A stretch of DNA of 64,000 bases from Anisodus tanguticus (GCA_034509755.1 CM067541.1:9412001-9476000); one strand, 5' to 3'; shown: positions 1 through 10,798, numbered from the stretch's first letter. Translations and numbers: made by a program. The notes: generated from the sequence alone by a model not told the origin.

Positions 1-948
1 CCGGTGTGTGGGGGTATGGGCAGGATAGGTATTTGGGTAGGGTGGCTGGATCGGGTTAATTGGGGCAATGGTGGTGTCGGATGGTCTTAGGGATGGGTTG
101 AGTGATTGCTGGATAGCACAAGCAACCAAAAATTCTAAGGTAGTCATATGAGGGGATCCGACGGTAGAGAATTTCGATGGGAGTTTTGTTGTGAATAGTA
201 CTGGTAGGTAAAATATTAAGGATATATTATACCATTTTGACTGCATAGACCCAGAACGATGGGGGGAGAGAGGCATGAAAAAGAAAGGCACGAACCATGT
301 TGTTGATAGTACGGAGAATTCGTTCGGCTTTTCCGTTTTGGGGTGAGGTGTGGGGACAGAAGAAACGGAAGACCATGCCATTATTGGTGCAAAAATTATG
401 AAACGCAAAATTATTAAACTCACGACCGTTATCACATTGGAATGATTTGATGGACTTTTCAAATTGTGTTTTGATAAAGTTATGAAACTCAAAAAACTTG
501 GTATAGACTTCAGACTTGAACTTTAGAAGGTAAATACATATAAAGTGAGAAAAGTCATCTAACAACAGAAGATAAAATTTATGACCCAGTGAACAAATAA
601 CACGAGATGTCCATAAATCTGCATGAACAATATCAAACGGAGATAACGTAACACTTAAAGAAGACTGAAAAGGAAGGTGAACATGTTTTTCTAGAGGGCA
701 AGACAAACATTGTTGGACCGGTTTCCCACTAGAACAATGAATTAAATTATTGTTCCAAAAAAATTAAAAACAGGGGCTTCGGGATGTCCAAGTCTATTGT
801 GCCAAGTAGACGGAGAGATTGTTGCTAAGGCTGTGGGAGGAGTGACTTGGGCAGTTAGAGATGTGGGAGGAGTGACTTGGGCAGTTAGAGATGTGGGAGG
901 GGTGACACTGACAACAGACGTGGATAGGAAAGGATAGAGGTCCTTCAC
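1..948 (-). pseudogene. Copia pre-integrase and integrase, broken frame
   Basis: The segment 742-948 carries WHNRLGHPE, the first half of the HHCC zinc-binding pre-integrase domain. The frame 227-706 gives the integrase core with all three catalytic positions: HADLW, QCDNGRE and NGKAER. The two parts lie in different frames. Downstream (226 to 1) the same family sequence continues (YILNILPTS, PIEILYRRIPSYDYLRI) in the region before reverse transcriptase. It is an inactive relic, because the LTR-to-integrase frame is broken several times. Confidence 0.85.
831..905 (-). repeat. 30-bp tandem repeat encoding a decapeptide repeat
   Basis: Two exact 30-bp copies (831-860, 861-890) and a partial third. 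On the minus strand they encode repeated TAQVTPPTSL-type decapeptides between protease and pre-integrase. The related element at 31060 lacks this expansion, so it is probably a local duplication. Confidence 0.8.
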
Positions 949-1064
949 TATTGCATCGTGTAAAGAGTTTTCTGGTACATAGGTCCGTTACAGAAAACCC
1001 AAACGGGTCAAAATTAATTGAGACAAAATTATATATAACAATTTTTCTAACGAAAATTAGGTTC

Positions 1065-1493
1065 TTAATAATGTGTGGGGGCATAGAGAACGTTATTTAG
1101 GGAGAAGTGGGAATGCGATTGTTGGGTTAGAGTGTGGCCAAAATCTTGAATTGGAATGCGGTGACTGTTTCCAACCATAATAGATTGCGTAGTATTTAAA
1201 TTACGCAGTTGAGGAAGATTACCAGAATTGTTGGTGAGGTGAGACGTGGCGCCCGTATCCATATACCACGCATTATCGGGCTTTCGAGGAGTCAACGTGC
1301 CGAAATCCTGGCCCAAACTGGATTGGAGAAGGCCTGGAGCGGACTGTTGGGCTCCAGGATAGTGGGCCGGAAGGCTGTGGCCTGTTGTTGGTGCGCCCAG
1401 ACTGTTGGGCCGCTGATGGGCTGCGGGCATTAGGGCCTGATGGCTGAGGCCCAGCGGTGTTGTGCCCAGGTTGCTAGTCGATGAAGCAGCCAA
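1065..1493 (-). pseudogene. Copia gag C-terminus and aspartic protease fragment
   Basis: The 142-codon frame is rich in Pro, Ser, Gln and Ala at its N-terminus, like the linker after the Copia nucleocapsid. It then has NAWYMDTGATSHLT, the Copia protease signature with the catalytic Asp in DTGA, and VGNSHRIPIQDFGHT, the usual following strand. It ends SLNNVLYAPTHY, where related elements continue NLI and VRKF into the pre-integrase region. The frame shifts near 1080, so protease and integrase are no longer in one polyprotein. Confidence 0.78.
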
Positions 1494-1515
1494 TTTGACA
1501 TGTGGGCTGCAATTT

Positions 1516-1880
1516 TTTTTGGGGGGGGGGGGGGTTCGTGGCGTGGCCGACGTGGATGGGAGGCAGAATTAGCCGTATAAGAGGTGTATATAAGCTTTAG
1601 AGAGGCTGTTTACAGGCAGTTTCAACCGCATACTAGGTGTATATCGGCTTCGAGAAGCTATATACTAGTAGTATACGACATGTTGGAGATTTATTAGAGG
1701 GAAGAGGACCATATATTGGTGATATATTAGAGGTATACTAGGCCGTGGAGGTCTAGGGGGATGTATACGAGGTGTATATCAGCGTATATCGGCGGTATAC
1801 CGGTGGTAGATGGCCGGTTTGGTGCCGAAAAAAAAGGGGAAGGGTAGCCGATTTAGGGCTTTAGGGTAGGAATAAAATTT
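1516..1880. other. Gag-less internal segment with TATAC-rich stretch and poly-G run
   Basis: Where gag should lie, no convincing gag reading frame is visible. About 1575-1810 is unusual for recurring GTATAC, GTATAT and GATATAC motifs every 15-30 bp. A T-run followed by a run of about 14 G lies near 1515-1534. The segment may be a highly diverged gag start or filler DNA; no function is assigned. Confidence 0.4.
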
Positions 1881-1895
1881 TGGTTCTTGATACCA
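1881..1895 (-). other. Primer binding site (initiator tRNA-Met type)
   Basis: The minus strand reads TGGTATCAAGAACCA directly after the LTR. It matches the TGGTATCA start of plant Copia primer sites complementary to initiator methionine tRNA. Confidence 0.75.
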
Positions 1896-2025
1896 TGTAA
1901 GATTGTATTAATCTCCCTTGGGGAGTCTTTCTCATTAATACAAATATATATAGTGTGTATAATGTGGAATCCTCATACAATAGGGATCCTATATCTACCA
2001 TAATTATACAACACTAAATATTACA
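1896..2025 (-). repeat. 5' LTR of the minus-strand Copia
   Basis: Read on the minus strand it starts TGTAATATTTAG and ends CAATCTTACA, so it has TG...CA ends. It carries a TATATATATT stretch and an AAGGGAGATTAATA segment that also occurs near the end of the LTRs at 31060 and 35650. It is about 130 bp long and abuts the primer binding site. Confidence 0.8.
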
Positions 2026-2295
2026 AAATATATGGAGTATATTTATAATATACGTTAATAAGAAGGATTATTTTTCTGCTTGTATAATTATTATGTAAAT
2101 AATCCTTGTTTCTTATTATGAGGACTCCAAGTGATGCTTTTCATCAAGCTGTTTATTCTTCCACTTGTACTTGGTTTCAACAATAGTAATATTTCCTGTA
2201 CCTTTCATTTACCCCATTTGTTTTGTCCATCATGTTTAGACTACTACTGTAAATTTCTATTCCCACTCACTCTTCCTTCCGTTTTTGCTTTATTC

Positions 2296-2395
2296 TGAGC
2301 CGAAGGTCTATATGGGTAAGGTATGTGTATACTATATCCTCCCAAACCCTACTTATGAGACTACACTGAGTATGTTCTTGTTGTTACCCACTCTT
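2296..2395 (+). mobile_element. Degraded TS-like SINE fragment
   Basis: The sequence GAGCCGAAGGTCTATA, then GGTAAGGTATGTGTATACTA, then a pyrimidine-rich tract and GTATGTTCTTGTTGTTA follows the order seen in the better copies at 23600-24130. It is diverged and truncated. Confidence 0.55.
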
Positions 2396-2519
2396 ACTTC
2401 CAGACATGATTTTGATTGAATTAGCTGCAAATTTAAGTAAATCGAGGAATTTCTGAAGAATTGCCCTAATTTTTCAAGATTGACAACTGACAAGTACTAT
2501 TGTTTTTCACCGCAAAGCA

Positions 2520-2603
2520 GTGATAAGGTCTGCATACACCCCATCCTTCCAAGACCCACTCGTTGGACCACACTGGATATGTTATTGATGTTGTTCTTAT
2601 TGA
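2520..2603 (+). mobile_element. Degraded TS-like SINE fragment
   Basis: GATAAGGTCTGCATACACCC, then CAAGACCCACT and GGATATGTTATTGATGTTGT match the 3' half of the TS-like SINEs at 23600-24130. Confidence 0.5.
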
Positions 2604-3393
2604 CAAGTATAATTTTTCTCCCAACATAATTATGGAGCAACATAATTCTAATCTTGTTAAATTGGATAGCAAGAAGATTGTTCCCACTCTGAACGATACA
2701 TATAACAGCTCGAATAAGAATTGCAGTGATCAAACCGACTAATTTCACATCGAGTTATGAGTCAATTGATCAATCATAGGACTGCATCCTGTATTCAAAG
2801 ATTAAAAGAACATGATTGAGGCATTGGTTTCCTCATCAATAATTTTGCCATACATTCCCTAAATCATTCAGGAGAAAATTGATAAACTGCTATTGGTGCA
2901 CATATACATAGTCTCATATCCTAAAGCTAAAGCATTCAATACTTATGTTTAGATATTAATCCTCAATGGAGTGAGCAACAGAAGCAAAATTACAGAAGGG
3001 AAATTGCAGCATTAATATAAAATTGAAATTTTACTTCATTGCAGTAATGTAAATTTAGATAGGGAGGATACATCAATTAGTTGAGTGTTAGACAGACATA
3101 TTTAAATGCTAATCTTATATGATGATCACCTCCGTTCTATGATCACCAATAGCTTATTTGTCAACCAGAAAACAACTTAATCATGAATGATTAAGTTGAA
3201 AGCTGGCTTAGGTCACTAGTAAAATATGTGGTCAAACACAGGGTAACGACGATGTATCAGCCCAAAAAATAGATATACTTCATATGCCATAGATTCAATC
3301 TATAATTATATGACGTCTAACATTCTTTTATCATAGTTATTATCAATTAATTGATTAATATGATATAGTCCTTGATTAAGTTATGGGACTTAT

Positions 3394-3672
3394 TGAAAGA
3401 AATAATCCCTTGATTATTTTAATTAATTGAAAGAGTATATATACAATTTACATATTTCCCTAATAGGAGAATCCTATTCCTATTCTACTCCTAAAACATT
3501 ATTCTATTTGGACACTAACTATACAATTATGGTAATACAATTATGGTAAGTCTACAATACTAATTACACCCAAATATTACCTAAACTAAATATACACTAT
3601 GTACCGCAAACCCGAGACAATGTACCGTATGATATACATATGATATATGGTATATCATATGTATATCTAACA
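3394..3672 (-). repeat. LTR of inverted family-A Copia fragment
   Basis: In + orientation it begins TGAAAGAAATAATCCC and ends ATATCTAACA, next to CACACCCGC, which is the polypurine tract read from the other strand. It shares the block GAGTATATATACAATTTAC with the LTRs at 52563, 55984 and (reverse) 6149 and 45006. Confidence 0.82.
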
Positions 3673-3967
3673 CACACCCGCAGTCAAAGCGGGCGGTCTT
3701 CGAACACTGAGATTGTCCCTAAAATCTTGAAAAAGGACCGAGGGAAGACCCTTTGTAAAGATGTCGGCTATTTGATACCGGGACGGGACATGTCAGACGC
3801 GTACCTGACCACGATCAACCTTTTCGCGGACAAAGTGAATGTCCATCTCGATATGTTTAGTCGCTGGTGCTGAACCGGATTACCCGATAGATAGATGACA
3901 ATAATATTATCACAATAAACCAAAGTCGCTTTCTGGATAGGACAATGAAGCTCTAACAACAAATTAC
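3673..3967 (-). pseudogene. Copia RNase H C-terminal fragment
   Basis: The minus-strand frame reads LLLELHCPIQKATLVYCDN and SGNPVQHQR, the standard C-terminal RNase H region of Copia. A frame change follows, and the tail (RYQIADIFTKG-like, then RRPPA) runs up to the polypurine tract. The N-terminal part of the gene is absent. Confidence 0.78.
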
Positions 3968-6151
3968 GTAGTCTTTGGGTGCTTATGTTATCCGTTGTTT
4001 CCGTCCACCACAATTTACAAAATTCAGGCCCGTTCTACCCCTTTTGTGTTTTTGGGTTATCCATCTAATCAGCGTGGTTACAAATGCTTTAATTTATCAT
4101 CTAATAAAATCATAGTTAGTCGTCACGTTATTTTTGATGAATCCCAATTTTCTTTTGCTAAAGTGAGTAGTCCTGTGCCTAGTTCGTATAATTTTTTTAG
4201 ATGACAGTATCTCCCCGTATATTATCCACCATTTATCGGACATGTCCCGCACCCCGAATCGCCAGCGGGCCCACTGCCCGATGGACATGCCGTACCGTCA
4301 CTGTATAATGTTCCAGTTTCAGGTCTAACGACTATGCACAACCCAATTACCAGCCCCGTGATTCGGCCAGTCTCGGTAATTGGGCCAGTGATGCAGACCA
4401 ATTTCGAAACTGGTCCAGTCTTGATTTCTACATCCAGTGCCACTTACCGTGTTGGGCCAGCTGGCCCACTGCCTGCTAGCCGGTCCATCACGTGTCCCAA
4501 TGTTTTCCAAAATCCGCCCAATTCTCCCCCGAATTATAGACCGGTCATTGGTAGTCAACGGTGTATTTTTAAACTAAAAAACCATTTTAATTATAATGTT
4601 CTTAAATCCCATCTACCCCGTAATCCAGTGTCTACTTTAAATGACCCGAATTGGAAAATTGCTATGACCGATGAATATAATGCTCTTATTGATAATAAGA
4701 CGTGGGAGTTGGTTCCCCGTCCATCTGGTGTTAATATTATTCGGTCTATGTGGATTTTTTCTCATAAGGACAATGTTGACTATTCTTTTGCGAGGCATAA
4801 GACTTGTCTTGTAGGTGATGGTAAGACTCAGCAGGTGGGTGTCGATTGTGGTGAGACGTTTAGTCCGGTGCTCAAGCCGGCTACCATTCGCGCTGTGCTC
4901 AGCTTGGCTCTTTCGAAAGCATAGCTTATTCATCAGTTAGATGTGAAGAATGCTTTCTTATATAGTGATCTCAAGGAGACAGTCTATATGCATCAGCCCT
5001 TGGGGTTTAGGGATCCCAAATATCCTCATCATGTTTGTTTGTTGAAGAAGTCCTTGTATGGGCTTAAGCAGTCCCCACGTGCTTGGTATAAGAGCTATGT
5101 TTCGACTATTGGGTTCACTCATAGCAGATCTGATAATTATTTGTTCATATATCATCGTGGTTCTTCCTTGGCTTATATACTGTTATATGTGGATGATATT
5201 ATCTTGACTGCCTCTTCTGATGCATTATGCATGTCTATCATGTCAATGCTCAGTTATGAGTTTGCTATGAAAGACTTGGGACCATTGAGTTACTTTTTGG
5301 GGATTGCTGTCACACGTCATGCAAGTGGGTTGTTCTTGTCCTAACGGAAGTATGCAACTGAGATCATTGAGCGAGCTGATATGTCATCATGTAAGTCCAC
5401 TTCCACTCTAGTTGATACTAAACCCAAGCTAGGGGCTGCGGCTGGCTCCCCGTATGAAGATCTGACCCGATATCGCAGCCTTGCAGGGGCCCTTCAGTAT
5501 CTTACTTTCACGAGACCAGATATTACGTATGCAGTACAGCATGTGTGCTTGTTTATGCATGATCCCAGGGTTGAACATATGAATGCGCTCAAACGAATTA
5601 TTCGATACATCCAGAGAACACTTGACTATGACTTACATTTATATCCTTCGTCGACGTCTACACTTGTCTCGTATATAGATGCTGATTGGGGTGGCTGTCC
5701 AGATACCAAACGGTCTACGTTTGGCTATTGTATATTTCTTGGTAACAACTTGGTCTCCTGGTCTGCAAAACGTCAGTCGACTTTGTCCCGCTCCAGTGGA
5801 GAGGCTGGGTATCGAGGGGTTGCCAATGTGGTCTCTGAATCATGTTGGTTAGGTAATATGTTTTTAGAGCTTCATTGTCCTATTCAGAAAGCTACCTTGG
5901 TTTATTGTGATAATGTTAGTGTCATCTACTTTTCTGGTAATCCGATTCAGCACCAACGCACTAAATATATCGAAGTGGACATTCACTTTGTTCGCGAAAA
6001 GGTAGCTCGTGGACAAGTACGCGTCTGCCATGTCCCTTCCAGGTATCAAATTGCAAACATCTTTACAAAGGGTCTTCCCTCGATCCTTTTTGAAGATTTT
6101 AGGGATAGTCTCAGCGTACGAAGACCGCCCGCTATGACTGCGGGGGTGTGA
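3968..6151 (+). pseudogene. Copia linker, reverse transcriptase and RNase H with two nonsense codons
   Basis: The linker has KIQARSTPFVFLGYPSNQRG and SRHVIFDE. The RT starts near 4650 (MTDEYNALIDNKTWELVP) and has DVKNAFLYSDL, KKSLYGLKQSPRAW and the catalytic YVDD (LLYVDDIILTAS, about 5186-5200). RNase H contains VSWSAKRQ, VYCDN and ANIFTKGLP. From 4334 to 6151 one frame stays open except for TAG at 4922-4924 and TAA at 5342-5344. Compared with the sister copy at 52563-56277, both stops are G:C to A:T transitions. A short deletion removed residues after AWYK. The RNase H signature reads SSGEAGY instead of the usual SSAEAEY. Confidence 0.87.
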
Positions 6152-6372
6152 TAAATAGTATACCCGTGATATACTTACCATAAGTATATACGGTTTGATG
6201 CATTGATTTTAGGACAATTTTGTATATAGTTAGAATTGTACACTTACCATAATTGTACAAGTAAAATAAGGTTTTAGAAGTAGACTAGGAATAAAATTTT
6301 CCTATTACGAAAATTATAAATTGTATATATACTCTTTCATTAATGAAAATAATCAAGGAATTATTTCTTTCA
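6149..6372 (+). repeat. 3' LTR of family-A Copia
   Basis: Preceded by the polypurine stretch GCGGGGGTG. It starts TGATAAATAGTATACC and ends ATTATTTCTTTCA. It has a GTATATATACTC TATA-like element. At about 224 bp it is shorter than the 298-302 bp LTRs elsewhere in the window. Confidence 0.78.
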
Positions 6373-6812
6373 GGAGAGTCGTTTGTATTGCAACGGACGA
6401 CCGTTATCGAACCGGTCATACATCTTTCAACAGAGCATTAATGACATTTATGGAGATACTAATTGTCCAATTATTACAACATTTATTCTCCTGTATTGAT
6501 GAGGGAATATTTCGTGGGGGTGTGTACCCGTAAAGTTCATGTTTATATAGAGCACATAATTTCATTGTAAATCATCATATTCAAGCTAGTACAATACACT
6601 CTTAATTTCTATCAATCACTATGCTTTCATACTTGTTACAAAGACTTTGCCCAAAAGCTTTCATAAGGCTCAGGATAATTATCTCTACACTTTTCTTCTC
6701 ATTATTTATTTACATTATATTTTATCTAAGTTTGTTGTCAAATCAGTCACTTGATATCCACGTGTCCTTGATCATGTATACAAATTCAATTATACCATTT
6801 TACGGGTAAACA
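6373..6812 (+). repeat. 5' LTR of the Tat element, 5'-truncated
   Basis: Matches 16010-16446 over its whole length: GGAGAGTCGTTTGTATTGCA at the start, CAATTATTACAACATT and AGACTTTGCCCAAAAGCTTT internally, TAAACA at the end. A TATA-like TTTATATAGAGC lies at 6542-6553. Divergence from the 3' LTR is clearly visible, so the insertion is old. Confidence 0.82.
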
Positions 6813-6833
6813 ATTTAGCGCTCACAATGGGGC
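6813..6833 (+). other. Primer binding site region of the Tat element
   Basis: Directly after the LTR the sequence ATTTAGCGCTCACAATGGGG resembles the TTGGCGCCCACCGTGGGG-type primer site of many plant Ty3 elements, with several substitutions. Confidence 0.5.
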
Positions 6834-6920
6834 ATGGACAATTGTGGTTTCACAAGTGACCCCTCAATTCTATTAATCTAATTTTCTCTTTGAGTCTTGT
6901 TTTTTGTTCATAGCAAACAA

Positions 6921-8471
6921 ATGACAGGAAAAGAGAAGAATTCTGAGACAACCGCAACACTGGAGATAACACTAACAATCTCCCCATCGAACCAGATGGC
7001 CTACTAGTAGAGAATCCGGTACTAAGAGACCCGACGGCTGCGGACAGAGCTACATTGGGAGGCGGACAGACTCGACAGGAAGATGTTCCCAATGATGAAA
7101 CGCCTGAGGAAGCTATACAAAATCTGAGGGCGCAGAATGCAGCTATGAGTGAGCAGTTGGACCGCCTGATGCTATTTCACTCGGAATACATGTCCAAGAA
7201 CGCTGGCAGTACTCCAACAAACGACCTAGCACCTCCACCAAATGTCAACGAAGATACCGGAAATGATCAGAGTAGATCGAAAAATGACGGTGCTTCAGAA
7301 AGCGAAGCAAAGACGTTCTTGAAAATTTGTTCCAGGAACATATTTTGAAATTTATGAAGGATATGATGAACAAAGTAGACACCGATGCAGAAAAGGCAAA
7401 AAAAATTACCAAGAAGTTTTAGCACTGGTTAAATCAAATACCGGGAGATCCTCCTATAGTTGAAGGACCGAACGCGAGAAGATATATTCAATTGGCGTAT
7501 AAACCTGAGGTTGTGCCCGAACTGATCCCCAAAAGGTTTAAAATGCCATTTATACCCAAGTATGATAGGACTACTGATCCATAGGAGCACATAACGGCCT
7601 ATACCATAGTCGTCAAGAGAAATGATCTAAGAGAACACGAAATAGAATCGATTTTGATCAAGAAGTTTTCTGAAACACTTGCAAAGGGAGCCCTGACACA
7701 GTATTCACTCCTCCTCGAGAATTCGATTGGATCGTTCGCCTAGCTCACTGACATGTTCATAAAAGCTCATGCTGGGGCACGAAAGGTGAAGACGTGCAAA
7801 TCGGATATCTTTCGCATTGCGCAGGGAGAAATGAAACTCTTTAAGGACTTTGTCTCACGATTTCAGAAGGAGCGGATGTTGCTACCGACAGTCCCGGACG
7901 AGTGGACTACAGAGGCTTTCATAAAGGGTTTAAATCCTTTGAGTTCGGACGCCTCACGAAAGCTCAAAGAAAATCTCTTGAAATTCCAGGCTATAACATA
8001 GTATGACATGCACAACCTATATGTGTCCAAGATCCGGATAGTAGATGATTTAATGAGGACTTAGGCCAGAAGTATTTCTCAAAAGTTAGAAAAAGGAGCC
8101 GAAGCAGACTAAAACTTCTCAAAGAACCGCTTCCGAACTTATCCTACTCCCGGAAAGTAAGGAGGTGGACAAAGTTTTCGCTCATTTAAAAACGCAAATA
8201 ATAAAGGAGGATCTGGATGAAACAATCAAGGATTGGTGAATTTCGATAAAGGGAATTCATGTAACTCTTCTAATAAGGGTACCACATATCTAAAATTGTT
8301 TGAATACAACTTCAATATCAACGAGGATCAAATGGTGGCGGTACTAAGAACTTATCCAGCATCCCGATCACCAAAGCCATTGCAATCCGATCCTAGTAAA
8401 AGAGATCAGTCCATTTGGTGTGATTTTCACGTCACTCATGAACATAAAACCGCAGACTGCAGACATTTATG
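6921..8471 (+). pseudogene. Tat gag, several frames
   Basis: A possible start is ATG at 6921 (MTGKEKNSETTATLE), which soon meets stops. The frame at 7055-7348 holds a predicted coiled coil (EEAIQNLRAQNAAMSEQLDR). The part at 7753-8001 (MFIKAHAGARKVKTCKSDIF and FKDFVSRFQKER) is the conserved retrotransposon gag core. At 8233-8472 a CxxH-type zinc-knuckle-like motif, WCDFHVTHEHKTADCRHL, closes the protein, as in Tat gags (usual form YCEFHxxHGHxTxxC). Frameshifts and stops separate the parts. Confidence 0.78.
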
Positions 8472-8478
8472 AGAAGAG

Positions 8479-9111
8479 GTGGCGGGAATGCTGAGCAGGG
8501 GCCACCTCCGAAAATATTTGAGCGAAAGAGCTTGTAACAACTATAAGCGGGGTCCACCTGCCGAAGGCAAACTTAATCTGGACACACCACCCCATGTCAT
8601 AAACATGATCTTTGGTGGGTCAATGATTACCGCTACATCTTCCACTGCGGCTAAAAAAACAAAAAATTCGGTAACCTGGGAGAAAAGGTTTTGGGAGATA
8701 CCAGATGAACGTACCATCACTTTCACTAAAGAAGACCATGCCGACGTGATCTTCATTCATAACGATGCATTGATGATCACGGTACCTATTGATTGCTTTC
8801 AGGTGAAGAAAGTCTTGATCGATCCTGGGAGCTCATGTCATATTATTCGGCTAAAGGTCGTAGAAAAAATAAATATGACAGATAAAATTATCCCATTTGC
8901 CAGAACCCTTTCAAGTTTCAATATGTCAAGCGAAACCACAAAAGGGGAAGCAGACCTACCGATGGATGCCATGGGAGTTATTAAGATGACTAAATTTTAT
9001 GTCATTTATGGTGACATGAGGTATAATGCAATATTTGGGAGGTCATGGATACATGATATGAAGGTGGTCCCATCGATATTGCATCTATTGATGAAGTTTC
9101 CGATCCCATAA
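8479..9111 (+). pseudogene. Tat aspartic protease region
   Basis: The 210-codon open frame starts with the gag tail (LSRGHLRKYLSER). It contains INMIFGGSM, typical of Tat pol N-termini, and VLIDPGSSCHII, the protease active-site motif with the catalytic Asp kept (D-P-G instead of D-T-G, as often in this lineage). YNAIFGRSWIHDMKVVPS is the conserved C-terminal flap of the domain. It ends at a stop at 9111 just before the RT region. Confidence 0.82.
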
Positions 9112-9351
9112 GGGATCCAAAAAAATTGAGATGAGCAGTCCGCTGCCAGGGAGATGTACGCCTTAGAGGAATCAAAGGCAGCGGTAGATCTTAAATGGCA
9201 GTTACAGAAGGCGGAGCCCACAACAGAAGATGTTCACCAGGTTCTGCAAGTAGAAGTAAAATCATCTTATCCGAAAGAGGAGTTTTCAGAATGGTACGAG
9301 GTGCCTAGATATTTTTAGGTACCAGATAAGTCAGATGTCTCCAAGTCCACT

Positions 9352-10705
9352 GTGGAAGAACTTGAACAGATTGCTCTACATCCGAAAGTATACCTAGGCA
9401 TTGGGTTAACCCCGGAGCTCAAGGGTTTAATTCTTAAATATCTTGCAGCTAACGTTGATTGTTTTGCATGGTCACATGAATATATGACATGCATCCCTAA
9501 AGAAGTCACAACTTATAAGTTTGGCCTGGATCTCAATTTCCCTCACGTGCGGCAAAAGAAGCGGCCGATCACGGAACTCCGCAACTGGTTTGTTAAAGAA
9601 GAGGTAGTTAGATTACTTAATATAAGGTCAATCCAGGAGGTGAAATACCCGGACTGGTTAGCAAACATAGTCGTAGTACCTAAAAAGGGGAACAAATTTA
9701 GGATGTGCATTGATTGTAAAGATTTAAATAAAGCATGTCCAAAAGACTCGTTTCCATTGCCAAACATAGATAAAATGATCGATACCAAGACCGAACATGA
9801 AATAATGAGTTTTCTCGATGCGTATTCCGAGTATAACCAAATAAGAGTGCACCTAGAAGACCAAGAGAAAACAACTTTTAAACTACTTTTGGCACCTATT
9901 GTTATAACGTTATGCCATTCGAATTAAAAAAATGCCAGAGATACATATCAAAGGTTAGTAAACAAAATGTTTGAAAAGTAAATAGAAAAAACCATAGAAA
10001 TGTATATAGACGATATTCTTGTTAAGAGTCTTCATGCAGAAGACCATAAGTCATTTGCAGGAAACTTTCGAGATATTGAGGAAGTTTAATATGAAGCTTA
10101 ACCTCGAGAAGTATGCCTTTGGGGTGGGTTCCAGAAAATTCTTCAATTTTTTAGTTTCTCAGAGAGGAATCGATATAAACCCTTATAAAATAAAGGCTAT
10201 TGAAGACATGTCGGATATATTTGAAGATGTAAAAGTAGTTCAACAGCTAATCGGGCAAGTAGCGGCTCTAAGCAGATTTATTTCCCGGTCATCGAAAAAT
10301 GTCACAGGTTCTTCTTACTTCTGAAGAAGAAAAATGATTTTGTTTAGATGCCCGAATGTCAGTAGTGCCCTACGGTACCTGAAAGCCTACTTATCCAGTC
10401 CTCCGCTCATGTCAAAACCAAATGATGGAAAACAATTACTCATATATCTTATAGTCTCGGATGTGGCGGTAGGTGCAGTTCTGGTACGGGAGGAAAAAGG
10501 CATGCAATTTCCTGTCTATTACGTAAGTAGAGTAATATCAGGGGCCGAGACCCGGTACCAATTGCTCGAAAGACTAACTTTTGATTTAGTTATGTCATCG
10601 CGAAAGTTTCGATCATATTTTCAATGCCACCCAATTGTCGTAGTGACCATATTTCCACTTAAAAATGTGTTACATAAGCCTGCACTTTTCGATCGCTTGG
10701 CTTAA
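9352..10705 (+). pseudogene. Tat reverse transcriptase and first RNase H
   Basis: The first part (9352-9927) reads DCFAWSHEYM, KKRPITELRN, WLANIVVVPKKGNKFRMCID and DLNKACPKDSFPLPNID: RT motifs 1-3. After a frame break, MYIDDILVKS at about 10000-10029 is the YIDD catalytic motif. The frame 10019-10324 continues the thumb (KLNLEKYAFGVGSRKF). The frame 10334-10705 holds the first RNase H (LLIYLIVSDVAVGAVLVREE, FPVYYVSRVISGAETRYQLL). At least two frame changes and one stop inactivate it. Confidence 0.85.
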
Positions 10706-10798
10706 GTGAATTTGTTATTGAATATAAACCCGGAATGTGATAAAGTCGCAAGTCCTTGCAGATTTTGTGGGTGATTTCAGTCCGGGAGTAACTCCATA

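Larger units (their letters stand above)
1..2025 (-). mobile_element. Copia LTR retrotransposon (family B), 5' portion, cut by window edge
   Basis: Ty1/Copia element read on the minus strand: LTR 1896-2025, primer binding site 1881-1895, then protease, integrase and the start of the linker to reverse transcriptase, which leaves the window at base 1. Most of gag is missing: only about 390 bp separate the primer site from the protease-containing ORF, against about 1.1 kb in the related element at 31060-35867. The LTR and integrase closely resemble that element, so both are placed in one family here. Stops and frameshifts make it non-autonomous. Confidence 0.88.
2026..3393. other. Non-coding interval
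   Basis: AT-rich DNA with no convincing ORF. It contains two degraded TS-like SINE tails, listed separately. Nothing else recognised. Confidence 0.6.
3394..3967 (-). mobile_element. Copia (family A) 3' end: LTR plus RNase H tail, inverted
   Basis: Minus-strand fragment: RNase H C-terminus (about 3673-3967), polypurine tract and LTR (3394-3672). Near 3968 it switches abruptly into a plus-strand segment of the same family (3968-6372), giving a head-to-head arrangement. The outer LTR flank (CTTAT) does not match the flank of the plus-strand copy (GGAGA), so the pair is not a single clean insertion. Confidence 0.8.
3968..6372 (+). mobile_element. Copia (family A), 3' half with 3' LTR
   Basis: Plus-strand fragment starting in the integrase-to-RT linker and running through RT and RNase H to the polypurine tract and 3' LTR. 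The 5' LTR, gag, protease and integrase are missing. Its right end abuts the Tat element LTR (from 6373) with a TCA microhomology. It probably inserted into that LTR and later lost its left half. Confidence 0.85.

Noticed and set aside
4222..4558. Minus-strand ORFs over the Copia linker
   Set aside because: They are antisense to a clear plus-strand Copia linker and RT region.
3389..6377. One composite Copia insertion spanning both fragments
   Set aside because: The outer flanks (CTTAT and GGAGA) do not match, and both outer ends are LTR 3' ends.
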